Assembly (NCBI GenBank): GCA_963931925.1
Contig: OZ007569.1
Coordinates: 72,344,118 to 72,408,117, forward strand
Reading direction: 5' to 3'
DNA from: Onchidella celtica
Lineage: Eukaryota; Mollusca; Gastropoda; Systellommatophora; Onchidiidae
DNA length: 64,000 bases
The notes beneath the pieces were generated by a model. That model had not been told where the DNA came from and made no database searches. It saw only the letters and a program-made list of their open reading frames with translations. Positions 10,138 through 20,849 of this stretch are shown here, one piece after another. A program made the position numbers and the translations under genes. The stretch's first letter is position 1; every line of letters begins with the position of its first letter.

Positions 10138-13100
10138 TTCATCATCATCATTGCCTTTCTCACCCTGGATCAGGGTATAGGCCACCAACAAACATTTTCC
10201 ACCCCTCTCTATCATGGGCCAGCCTCTTTACATTATTCCAAGTCTTTCCGCTTCGTTGCACATCATTTTCTCTGGCTCTTCTCCACGTTCCGCGCGGCCT
10301 TCCTCTTGATCTCTTGCCCTGGGGATTCCAATCCAATACCTTCTTCGTGATGCTGTTTCCTGGCCTCCTGAGAGTGTGGCCGATCCATCTCCATCGCTCC
10401 TACCAATTTCCTCTCTGACTGGGCTCTGTCTTGTTCTTTTCCATACAATTTCATTGCTGGCCTTGTCTGTCCATCTGATCTTAAGTAGCTTCCTCAAACA
10501 TCTGTTGATGAAAACTTGGATTCTCTTTATGCAGGCCTGGGACGCATTCCAAGTCTCACATCCATACAACAGGACTGACTTCACGTTCGAGTTGAATATC
10601 CTCAGCTTTGTTTTTAGAGATATATCCTTGGTTCTCCAAATCTTGCTTAAGGACGTGAAAGCTGCCTGTGCCTTTCCAATTCGTGCTTTGACTTCTGCCT
10701 CTGTTCCTCCCTTATTGTCAATGATACTACCAAGATAGCAGAAGGACTCTACATCTTCCAGTGGTTGATCTCCTACTCTGACTTGTGCGCTTGGGGGTGC
10801 AACAATTTTTAGGACCTTCGACTTCGCAGGATGTATCCTCAATCCAATAGATTCTGAAATTTTGTTTAGAGCTGTAGTCTTTGCTTGCATCTGGTCGTGT
10901 GTGTGCGACAATAGTGCCAAGTCATCTGCAAAATCTAGATCGTCCAGCTGTGTCCATGGGGTCCATTGTATGCCGTTTCTTCCTCCACTGGTGGTTTCTT
11001 TCATAAGCCAATCAATCACCAGGACAAACAGAAATGGGGACAGCAAACAACCCTGCCTAACACCAGTCTTGATATCAAAGCTGTCAGTAAGCTCACCATC
11101 GTGTACGACTCTGCAACTTGTCCCCTCGTACATGCTCTTGATAAGGTTCACCATCTTCTCTGGGATTCCATAATGTCTCAATATTCTCCACAGTGTTTCT
11201 CTATCGATGCTATCAAAGGCCTTCTCGTAGTCAAGGAAGTTCACTATCAGTTGGGAGTTCCACTCTAGCGACTGCTCTACTATGATTCTCAGCGTGGCGA
11301 TCTGGTCGATGGTTGATCGATTACTCCTGAAACCAGCTTGCTCCTCACGAAGTTTTCGGTCTGTTGCATTCTGTATTCGCTTGAGAATAATCCGATTGAA
11401 AACCTTTCCTGGGATGGAGAGAAGTGTGATTCCTCTGTAGTTACTACAATTGCTGAGGTCCCCTTTTTTTGGAAGCTTCACGAGGTGTCCTTCCTTCCAG
11501 TCCTTTGGAAACTTGCCTCCGATCCAAATCCTCGAGAATAGTGAGTGCAGACCCTCTGCAGCCCCAGCAGCATCTGCCTTCAGTGCCTCTGGTGGGATCT
11601 GGTCTGGTCCAGCTGCCTTGCCTCGATTTAACTGCTTTATGGCATCATTAATCTCTGCTTTAGTCGGAGGGTCGCAACTGATCGGTAAATCATTTCTTGC
11701 GGGTAGAATGTCGGGTGGGTTGCTTAGTGGAGGTCTGTTCAAGAGGCTGTTAAAATGTTCTATCCATCTTTTTGCCTGAGCTTCCTTTCCAAAAATAGCC
11801 TTCCTGTTGTAATCCTTGACAGGAACTTCAGGTTTTCCATATTTTCCAGCAAGAGTCTTTGTAGTCTGGTAGAGGATCCTCATGTGTCCTCCTGTTGCTG
11901 CCTTCTCGGCTTTCTCTGCTAACATTCCTATGAACTCCTCTTTGTCTTTTTTAATTGATTTTTTGACCTCTTTAGCTGATGCTCGGTACTCTTCCTGGTT
12001 ACCAACTCTTGAGCTTCTTGTACGACTTGCATTTACCTGTTCTTTTAGGTCTCTTCTTATCCTTATCAAGTCCAGAGATTTTTGGCTGATCCATTCCTTG
12101 TGTTCCACTTTCTTTTCCCCAAGAACATCCTGACATGTCGATGTAAGTACTCTTTTTACCGTAGCCCAGTGAGTCTCCAAATCTACTGTCTCTTCAAGGT
12201 CAACAAGGGGTTTGAATCTATTCCTCAGTGTCAGCTGGAACTCTTCCTTCTTGTCTCCATCCAGAAGGCTCACTTGAAACTTTCTCCTCTTTGTTCCTGC
12301 TCTGGTGCCTTGTTTCTTGAGGCGGAGTTTGAGTCTTGCCAGCAGCATGTGATGGTCAGATCCAACATCAGCTCCTCTCTGTACTATGACATCCTCCAGT
12401 GAGCGTCTGAATCGTCGGTTGATGCAAAAGTGGTCAATCTGGTTTTCAGTTACTCCATCCGGTGAAATCCAAGTGGCCTTATGGATCCTCTTGTGTGGGA
12501 ATACTGAACCTCCAATCACATAGCTGTTAAATGCGCAGAAACTTGCAAACCGCTCTCCATTCTCATTCATTTGTCCCAAACCATTGCACCCCATAATGTC
12601 CTCATACCCTGTATTGTCCTGTCCTATCTTGGCATTGGCGTCTCCCATTATAATGTTCACATCTTTTCTTGGCAATGTGTCAACTATTTCCTGAAGCTGG
12701 TTGTAGAAATCGTCCTTGTCCTCATCGGTTGCTTCATTTGTTGGGGCGTATATCTGCACAATGTTCATGTTGATGTTCTTGTTCTTTGTAGTAAATGATG
12801 CCAATATAATTCTCCTTCCGTAGGGTTCCCATCCCCTCAGTGACCTCTGGGCGTGCTTGCTCAAGATGATCGCTACTCCTTCTATATGCTTTTTGTCCTC
12901 CCTTCCAGAATACAAAATCTTTTCCCCAGAATTAAGTTGTTTCAGTCCGGACTGTATCCAGCGGGTCTCGCTAACTCCAAGTATGTGCAGTCTGTATCGC
13001 CTCATCTCCATTGTAACCTGGGCACTCTTTCCTGCTTCATACATGGAGCGGACATTCCACGACGCAATCCGGAGTGACTTGTTTGATGAAGGAGCAGTCA

Positions 13101-13390
13101 GGCCAGTGGAGTCCTTTCGGCTTTGTCCATTGTCCTTCATTGAATCTACAGGTGCAGATGCTCCCCCTTCTCCCAAGATAAAAGACTGATTTAAAGTATT
13201 TGCTTGTGTTTCTGTAACTGGTTTATTTTTACAGGGTGGGTAGTTGGCCCACCGCCAACTGGCTCTTCTCGGGAGACCAGGACCTTTGCACCTTTAGTCG
13301 CCTCTTACGACACGCAGTATCACGTCAGATGTATTCTTTGCTATCCCTCTTCTGCAAGAGGGCCCCGCATCTGCATGGGCGGATTCATAT
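10138..13390 (-). mobile_element. RTE-like non-LTR retrotransposon (LINE)
   Basis: Nearly full-length element on the minus strand: a 5' leader (about 13390-13141) containing GTCGTAAGAGGCGACTAAAG, an endonuclease-RT reading frame (13140-10160), then almost no 3' UTR and a GAT-triplet tail at 10138-10150. A very short 3' UTR and a simple-repeat tail are RTE habits. No target duplication was recognised. Confidence 0.8.
10160..13140 (-). pseudogene. RTE-type endonuclease/reverse transcriptase, frameshifted near C-terminus
   Basis: The frame extends upstream to 13176 by a TTG, but the first ATG is at 13140. An AP endonuclease comes first: LRIASWNVRSMY, LGVSETRW, IQIYAPTNE-type strand, IIMGDANAKIG, and the closing GSDHHMLLARL. 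The RT follows: AAGPDQIPPEAL, NYRGITLLSIPGKVF, the motif A strand NFLDYEKAFDSID, RQGCLLSPFLF and the catalytic LDFADDLALLS. Close to position 10400 the frame breaks. In another frame the family's C-terminus continues as RWRWIGHTLRRPGNSITKK through DWNPQGKRSRGRPRGTWRR and a WNNVKRLAHDR block to TGA at 10162-10160. So a single small indel separates this copy from an intact ORF of about 990 residues. RTE assignment is from motif style. Function: target-primed reverse transcription. Confidence 0.82.
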
Positions 13391-14224
13391 ATATTACACT
13401 GTATATATATACACATATCACGAATCACGTGGTAAACTCGGCTTTTAGAAATATTTCAGGAGAAGTGAAACACTGAATAATTTTCTTCATCAGACTTAAT
13501 GATTACGATATTTTAAAAAAGGGAGCGTTAATTGGGGCTACATGATCAATGTTACGGTAGCGAGAAACGGGTAGCCCAAATAATGTTTCAGGGGTGGGGT
13601 TTGGTTATGAAGGCTACATTTAGCCCCAGTAAACATATATGTAACAAAATATATATACATGTAGTTTGATTATTAAGGCTTTATGTGGCCTATATAAGGT
13701 CACCCGTAAAAAAAATTAAAATCATTACATCTTTGTTTTCAAAATTTAAGGCCCAACTTATAACACAACTGGAGGACTGACGAGGGCTACAATTTGTTAG
13801 AAAAGTTACCACAGTTTACCACAAGGTCCTCAATATGAATGTGATCACATCTTCCTTAGGTAAACAGATCACAGATGCCTACTTCTGATGTTTGATTGCA
13901 TTGTTCAACCCTCACCTTCCCAAAAATTATGAATAATCATAAGAGGACAATTTGTCGATCACCCTAGCCCTATATAGTATATTTATGATTATTGCTATTA
14001 ATTATTACATATGCACTGTTGCTGTGTTCAGCTTGTTTTTTTTTTTGCATTTGTTTGGTTTGCCAATATAATCTAAGCTTATTAGGAATAAATGCGGACA
14101 TGGTTCGCAAGAAAATGTTATCAAAGGCATTGTTGTGTTTTGCTTGAACTGAATGGGTGTATAAATTTGCTGATGGTTCTATTGTCAGCAAGATCTTCTT
14201 TTCTTTTCAATCGTTTTAATTAAT
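13391..14224. other. Noncoding stretch
   Basis: AT-rich, with TA-repeat runs near 13387-13412 and 13646-13658. No coding feature is supported. Confidence 0.55.
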
Positions 14225-14300
14225 AAAAAATAATAATGTATAGCATTTTATATAGCGCATATCCATTTAAAATGCTCTATGCGCTTTACAAAAACAACAT
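14225..14300 (+). repeat. GCGCTTTACA-type interspersed repeat fragment
   Basis: The sequence with tatagcgcatatcc followed by gctctatgcgctttacaaa has the form of a motif I associate with interspersed repeats in marine invertebrates. Only one copy is seen here, so this call depends on outside recognition. Confidence 0.3.
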
Positions 14301-14436
14301 GTCAACCACAGAGCAGAATGGAGGTGCCCGCGAAGCGCTCAACACACTGCACTGCTTCTTTCTCTCTCCCTGTCTCGCTCACTCTCTCTCTCTATCTCAG
14401 AGCAAATTGTAACGCAGCCTGTTACACAATTCACAG

Positions 14437-14490
14437 CAGTTCACAACTCACATCAGTTCACAACTCACATCAGTTCACAACACACAACTC
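14437..14490 (+). repeat. 17-bp tandem repeat, about three copies
   Basis: Unit cagttcacaactcacat starts at 14437, 14454 and 14471; the last copy is degenerate. Confidence 0.8.
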
Positions 14491-14559
14491 AAATAATATT
14501 TGAATATTTATTAATAACAATATATATTTAATAATGAATAATAATAAATTTTGTTGTTG

Positions 14560-14885
14560 CTGGTGGGGGAGGGGGGGTGATATGGATAAATTTTAATCTA
14601 TTAATTTCAATTTTCAATTTTGCCCGGGCAGCGGCCTTTCGGCCTGCTCTTTACGATTTCCAACTGCCAAGGTATCTTTAACGTGCGCAACGTGCATACG
14701 GGCCCTCCGAATTTTTTCGTTCTTATCCGAGAAGACTAGGTACTCGATCCTACCCCCCAATAGGACCAGGGACTTGAAAATATGAGAAAAATCCAATTTC
14801 CAACATGCCTGCACTGCCCGGGTTTTGAACCCGGGACCTTTGGCATGAGATGCGAGCACCTTGCCTCTAGACCACCTTGTCCCCA
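14560..14885 (-). mobile_element. tRNA-derived SINE, copy 2
   Basis: Minus-strand head at 14885 with A-box-like TGGTCTAGAGG and a decayed B-box (GGTTCAAAACC in the T-arm position). The core includes GCACGTTAAAGATACCTTGG and a GC-rich end before a T/A-rich tail. It is colinear with copy 1, with about one substitution in five to ten bases in the core, so these are old independent insertions. Confidence 0.75.
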
Positions 14886-15670
14886 ATTACCAGATTAATA
14901 TTATTTTAAACTGGAGCTAAACAACATGGCCAATTATCTGACAAACAGCCTATAAGTAGGTGCCCATAAGCATCTTTTAAAAAATGTTTTACGTAGCACT
15001 ATAGCGTAAAAGAACTTTTTATTTGGAGTAATGTGGTACTAAGGATATTTCTGTCTCTTAATTTTTAAGAAAGTTGTGAACTTTTACCTTTTTTTTTTCT
15101 TTCGTAACAGTCACTCAGTGCATCAATGCCATTTTCAGACTATCACATCTTGAACTAACACACTGTAATTATGTGCCTCATCAAAACCGCTGGAATGAAG
15201 TGACAGAGCTCAGCTGTTGTTTTTTTCCAGTTCAACAGACCCCAAGGTGACAACAACAGCCAAAGCATTTGATCAGAAGCAAATAATTTTATTTTCACTG
15301 GATTTTCTTGGTGTGGCTAATGTTTCTGCTGTTGTCATTGTGTTTAATCCTTTCAGTGTTACAGACCTTCCTAGTAGTCGCTGGCATTTTCCTAAATACA
15401 TGATGTATGTACGCCGAGACCACAATAGCGGTCGATTGGGGGTAGGTTGGATCTATGATAAAGTATTATGCGAATACGAATGAGGGCATTATAATTTCTA
15501 TTCCGTGATTTTCGGGTAATATAATTTAGGACTATATCCCAAGGCTGTGACACTGAAAGTCTAGATCAGTGATTCTCAGACAGGAGGCACTTGGCTCCCA
15601 GGAGAAGATTTCCAGTCAGAGGGGGAACTCCAAACTGGGGAAGAATGTACTCTGTACAACTTGTGTCTTA
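14886..15670. other. Noncoding stretch
   Basis: No supported gene. Short open frames lack homology cues or splice context. Confidence 0.5.
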
Positions 15671-15900
15671 GATTAAGTGAAATACCTACACAACAACCAT
15701 CAGAGTATGATCAAGTGAAATACCTACGCAACAACCGTCAGAGTATGATTAAGTGAAATACCTACGCCACAACCGTCAGAGTATGATTAAGTGAAATACC
15801 TACACAACAACCATCAGAGTATGATCAAGTGAAATACCTATACAACAACCATCAGAATATGATCAAGTGAAATACCTACACAACAACCATCAGAGTATGA
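15671..15900 (+). repeat. 38-bp minisatellite, six copies
   Basis: Unit gattaagtgaaataccta followed by cgcaacaaccatcagagtat repeats head to tail at 15671, 15709, 15747, 15785, 15823 and 15861 with a few substitutions. There are no spacers, so it is not a CRISPR-like array. Confidence 0.92.
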
Positions 15901-17795
15901 GGGTGGTCACAAATTACCAGTTCACAAATAACTACTGCTCCAGACCAAACCCATTTGGGACTATTCTGTTACTGAGTTTTGAAAAGCACGCCCATGTTAA
16001 TACGCTGCCTGGGTGGCATTTGATACCTGTGGCCATCAGAAGTTTATTCAAAGGGCCTGTACAGTTGTGAGGGAGGAATCGAGGAATCCTGGGAGTGAAA
16101 AGGGGAGGAATATGGCCTGGGATTCTGAGAACCGATGATCGAGGAAATGAAATAGATCTAGCTAAGACTAACCCAAATCAAATCTTCATTTATTTTGGAC
16201 TCTTTCTCAATATGTAACTTTGCAACAAAAAAACAACAACAGATACATAACAGTTTAACACTAATGTGTAGCAGTTCGTGCGTTTTTATAGCTTATACAG
16301 CGCAAACTTCTGTTGTTTCAGTATTTTAACATTATTCTTGGGGTAAATGAATTACCTGTTAAATGCCAATTCAAGGAAAAATATCGGTCTCACTTGGACA
16401 CTCCTTGTTCTTTAGATGCAAACAAAATCAATTGAACCACTTCTGAATCAGAAATGAAGCACACGTGACAGAATCATAACTCACTGTTAATTTGGATGAA
16501 AGGAATTCACCTCCAGGGTAACAGATAATTACAGAAGAATCCACAATAACAAACAGAAACAAGCAGCAAATGACATGAATAATAAACGAATTCTTCAACA
16601 AGAAGTTCATCATGTTATGTACACTTTTTATAAATACAACAAGAAAAAAAGACAAAAACCAGGTCAAATGAGTAAGCTATAGTCTTATGTCTATGAGCAA
16701 TTGAGTCAATTAAAGAAAATGAACTAGTAATAGTATATTTTTAACAATTCTGACATCTTCCGCTTACCATCCATGACATTTGATAATGCAATGAGATAAC
16801 ATATAAAGGAACCCGACGAACGTTTTACAATATGAACATGACAATCCTCAAAGAGGAAACATTCCCTCTTTATGCTCCTAGTACATAGTGTTAGTCTTAA
16901 ACTCATTCTACAAGGAAAGAGAATCTAAGAAACAAGAGAAATGAAATATTCACAGCTTTTTCTTTCTTTCGGTCTTCCTCGCTATCCTGCTTTCTTCGTT
17001 TGTTTGTTTTCTTTCAGGAAACATGGATTTTTTTCATTTGCCCCATGACTTTTCAGCAGGAAAAAGGGTAAACTTTCGCACCGCATTTTGACAATTCCAG
17101 TCTTCTTGCTCAAGATGAATCTACCACAGTACATGTATGTACTTGGTAGGTCATAAGGAGTCACTGATCTGGTCATCCTATGGCTTCAGCTTCGTTGTGT
17201 GTTTTATAAGAATCTTTCAGATGCCATTTAAACACTATCGTTACATGACTTTGTGTACATGGCAGTCTTTATCAGAGCAATATGATGACCTATTCAGATT
17301 CCATTTCAATGGAAAATTCCAAAGTAAATAGGACGGACACTGTACAAATAATTGTTTTTCTTGTAAACTTCACAGCGTTCATACAAAATCTTGAAAACTA
17401 ATTTCAAGGACTCATTAAGGACTTCCTAAGGGCTCACAACAAAAAAAATTAAGGACCTGTGACTAAGAATTATTACATATCTGCAGCACCCCAAAAAACA
17501 AAACAAAAAATCAAGTGCTTCGTACAAGAAACATTACAACTATACAAGCAGTGTGCAGCACTCAAATGAAACATGATACATGTACATGTATATGTATTTC
17601 TGTACTCAGAGTTCAAGAATAGTAAATTCACTTTGAAAAGTTCAGTTATTTCAGGTCCATTAAACGGTTCAATTCAATTTCTCTAGTAAATGTAATTTTT
17701 ATCAAGTCTGTTGACAGGATAAATGATGTCCATTCCACCTGACAGGTGCTCCTTCAAAGGTTCCTTGAAATCAAGTACAAGACCAATACCATAAT
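15901..17795. other. Noncoding stretch left of E1
   Basis: No coding exon is supported. 17390-17460 carries an AAGGAC-rich sequence resembling 34250-34320 on the other side of E1. The last five bases (ATAAT) are the E1 target duplication. Confidence 0.5.
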
Positions 17796-18921
17796 TGTCA
17801 CGAGTGGGTGAGCGGGAATCAATAGTTACGGGGGAAGGGGGTAGAGTAAAGTTAACCCACGGCCCACGGGTAATGAAATGCGTGCATGTTGTGAGTGGGG
17901 GGTCTGCATGAGGCGAGAGCGCTGTACTACTATCACTGCAAGTTAGAAGGTCCCAGGGGACGGACGTGAATGAGAACAGTCGGGAGATTGTGACAGTGTT
18001 TTCCAGTGATGACTGGTAGGTGGAACGATGATTGATAATTATGATGATTGATGTATTATATTCGCCTATGACCGTGATGTAAATAAGTATATGTGAGGAA
18101 TGTGGAAGTCCTTGATACTGTATATAGCAATGTGCGCCATGAGCGATAGATGGAAGTTAGGTTCGTGGATTTGTAGCGAGAGTGAGTAGGGTGTAATACG
18201 GTGGAGGTGTGTTACCGTAGGATGTTTGGTGAGTGGAATGTGAACTATTGTGTGTACGCTTCATGAGTTGTAATGAGGGGTGAAGTGAATAGAAATGGTA
18301 TGGTATTATACCAATGTAATGTTATTTTTGTAGGTGCCGGGGTCGGACCGAAGAGCCGCCTACGGTGAGCACAGGGGATAGGCCAGCATAGGGCCGAAGG
18401 CTACGCATAGGCCAGTGGAGGGACGCTGTCGTGTAGGACAGTCGCAGCACATGAGTCGTGGCAGTCTGGCCACAGACAGGGATGTATATATGATTGTAAT
18501 GTGCTATTAAGATGTACTACTGTGCGATTGAGATACTCATGTGAATTGAATTATTAACGTGCTATGGCCATGTGAGGTGCTATAGGAGGCTAAGGTGTTA
18601 TTGCCATAGGGAGGCGCTATTGAGAGACTGTGGTGCGAAAGAATACTAGGGTGTTATTAAGACCCTGAGTGGAGAGGCTGAGGCCGAAGTGTCTTTAGAG
18701 TAATTACCGGGTTGTGGACCCGAGGAAGTGTGCTTACGGGAAGAAGGCCGTGGACGCCAGTTAAATTAAGTACTATAATGTATGTCATTGCATTTCTATC
18801 TTTATCTTATGTTTAATAAATGTGTGAGTCTGATGGGTTGTTCTGTTAAGTGTTATACGTGTTCGTTCGTGATTGTTGTCCTGTTATAATTATTGCATCT
18901 CCCAGTCTGGGATTTGTGACA
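17796..18921 (+). repeat. E1 5' LTR
   Basis: 1126 bp, TGTCACGAG...TTTGTGACA. AATAAA at 18815-18820 would be the polyadenylation signal at the R/U5 boundary. The first 170 or so bases of U3 differ from those of E2 and E3, while the rest is clearly related. Confidence 0.95.
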
Positions 18922-18922
18922 C

Positions 18923-18936
18923 TGGGGGCTCGTCCG
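18923..18936 (+). promoter_or_regulatory. E1 primer binding site, tRNA-Pro type
   Basis: TGGGGGCTCGTCCG starts one base after the 5' LTR. It equals the first 14 bases of the tRNA-Pro primer site known from murine leukaemia virus, so minus-strand synthesis is probably primed by tRNA-Pro. Confidence 0.85.
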
Positions 18937-19913
18937 TTGTGACATTCGTCGGTTTAGTTACCTGTGGTCATTTTGACATTGTGTATTCGTCATATCTAGT
19001 TGTTTTTCTGTTGTGCTAGGAATTCGTACTGTTGTCTTTTGTTCGTGGAATGAATGGAAATTTCATGAGGGTATAATTTAGGTATATTTATGAATATGTA
19101 TTGATGCATGTATTGCTATAAATATGTACTAATGTGTGATTGAATTTTCACAGAGAGAGAGTGTGTGTGCCAGCCTGAGGAGTCAAGCAGCCAGAGCTCC
19201 GGCATACGTCAAGTTAAATAAAACGCTGAGTGAAAGTTAAGTAAAATTCAAAAATTTTGTGCCCTGGATTGAGGGCTGTCTTTTTCCCTGTTTTTGCTGT
19301 TTTTGTTGTCGTTATAGATTATACGGGCGGTGGCGCGGGTTTGCTGTGGTGAACTTGCTTTGTCCTCTTCGGGAGGTGGGCTAAACTTGGAGCCACGCTC
19401 ATCACAGTGAACAGTTCTTTAGGGCTTTGTTATTGTTTAGTTTTAGCGTCGATATCTTCTCTGTTCTGCAGGAAGACGTATTCTCCTGCCCCCTTTCTTA
19501 CCTATCTGTAGATACGTTCTTTTTTTCAGACTCTGTTCTTGTTCGTACCTTGTAGTGTAATCGGCGTAGTTAGGTTGCATTTTTGTTCCCATTACAGTTT
19601 TTTTTAGAAGCTTTGTCCTAGTCTGGTTCGTTGTCTTTGATGTCCTTGTGGTCCTTCTTCTGAATTTCTCCATTCTTGTCTTTTCTATTCTCTTTTGTTA
19701 TTTAATAGTGCTATACATTTTATGAACGTAGAATTAGTTAGAGAGTAGGCTCTGGAATGTTCAGTTAGGTGTGTTTCTGAATAGCATTTGAAAATAGGCT
19801 TGTTATTGTAGTGGCATAATTTCAGGTCTCGGGATACGTCGGGTATAATAAGCTTATAGTAAGTACATAGACAGTTTATTGTATTTTAAAGTGTATAATA
19901 ATAAATCCGTGAA
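18937..19913 (+). other. E1 untranslated leader
   Basis: About 980 bases between primer site and gag start, with no open frame. It is colinear with the E2 leader (26801-27769) and the E3 leader (48627-49563). It probably holds packaging and translation-control signals, but none can be pinpointed. Confidence 0.6.
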
Positions 19914-20849
19914 ATGGCGGAGCTCCAGCAACTAATGAAGTTAGGGACGGAACTTGGTCTTGAAGGCGTAGAGCTACTCGGCTGGATTAAAGAGCAGCAG
20001 GCGGAATTGCGCGATGAGCGTGCTAAGGATAGAGAGCGAGAAAAAGAGGCTTAAGAGCGGCAGAGAGAAAAAGAGGCTCAAGAGCGGCAGAGAGAAAATG
20101 AGGCTCAAGAGCGGCAGAGAGAAAATGAGGCTCAAGAGCGGCAGAGAGAAAAAGAGGCTCAAGAGCGGCAGACAGAAAAAGAGGCTCAAGAGCGGCACCA
20201 GGAAAGGGAGTTAAAGTTAAGGGAGATAGACGCGCGAGTAAGAATCGCGGAGTTAGAGAGCAAGAAGAATGCGCCAACAGAAACAGTTGAGCGGCAGGCA
20301 CAAAATAAAGGGGGTGTTCGGATTAAGCTGCCTACGTTCGACGACCGGAAGGACGATATAGACGCCTTCCTTTACAGGTTCGAACTTAATGCACAACTGC
20401 AATGGGGGCACAATAAGCAATTATGGTCCACGTACCTGGCGTCTCTATTGCAGGGTCGAGCGTTGACCTACTTTAAAGAGCTACAGCGCGAAGACGTACA
20501 TGATTACGATAAGCTGAAGTCTTTGCTGCTTCGCCGATTTGCGCGTACGGAGGAATATTTCCGGGAGCAGTTTAGGCGAGCACGTGCGGATACCAGGGAG
20601 GACTTTGCTGCCTTCGTCGCGAGATTGACAGAATATTTCACGAACTGGGTGGACTTGTCGCATGTTGGCGCAGATTTTGCAAAACTGAAGGACCTAATGA
20701 TCCGTGACCAGCTGTACGCGTCGTGCCATAAAGATTTAGTGGCTTTTCTAAAAGAAAACGAACCCGCGACGGTGCAGGAGGCGTCAAAGTTGGCGGAAAC
20801 CAGTCGCGAGGGCGTACGTACAGGATGCTGGTTACGTCGCCGTGGTTGA
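19914..20849 (+). pseudogene. E1 gag, broken by a stop codon and a frameshift
   Basis: ATG at 19914 (MAELQQLMKLG) aligns with the starts of E2 and E3 gag. Codon 47 is TAA (20052-20054) where the repeat units have CAA, a single C-to-T change. A coiled-coil region built of 9-residue units (AQERQREKE) follows, then the retrotransposon gag domain (KLPTFDDRKDDIDAFLYRF, LQGRALTYFKEL). Near 20796 about 26 bases found in E2 are missing, which throws the frame out before the zinc knuckles. Gag would form the virus-like particle. Confidence 0.88.
20052..20213 (+). repeat. 27-bp coding minisatellite in E1 gag
   Basis: Unit caagagcggcagagagaaaa plus agaggct repeats at 20052, 20079, 20106, 20133, 20160 and 20187 (last copy diverged), coding a 9-residue charged repeat. 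E2 and E3 have different repeat arrangements here. The repeated-leucine frame on the opposite strand is an artefact of this array. Confidence 0.9.

Noticed and set aside
15671-15900. CRISPR-like array
   Set aside because: Units are contiguous without spacers and the genome is eukaryotic.
16982-17176. Minus-strand TPYDLPSTYMY, reminiscent of the TDP1 LPYDLPPTSY block
   Set aside because: An in-frame stop lies directly upstream, there are no fitting splice sites, and the true exon is at 37778-37889.
17700-17795. A 49-codon minus-strand frame that would run across the E1 insertion site if E1 were removed
   Set aside because: No good splice acceptor and no recognised homology. The two halves resemble each other at the DNA level (aaggaacctttgaag), which suggests a degenerate tandem repeat rather than an exon.
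19974-20301. Minus-strand frames with repeated PLLSLFFS or LEPLFLSAA units
   Set aside because: Shadow of the 27-bp minisatellite in E1 gag; no independent gene signal.
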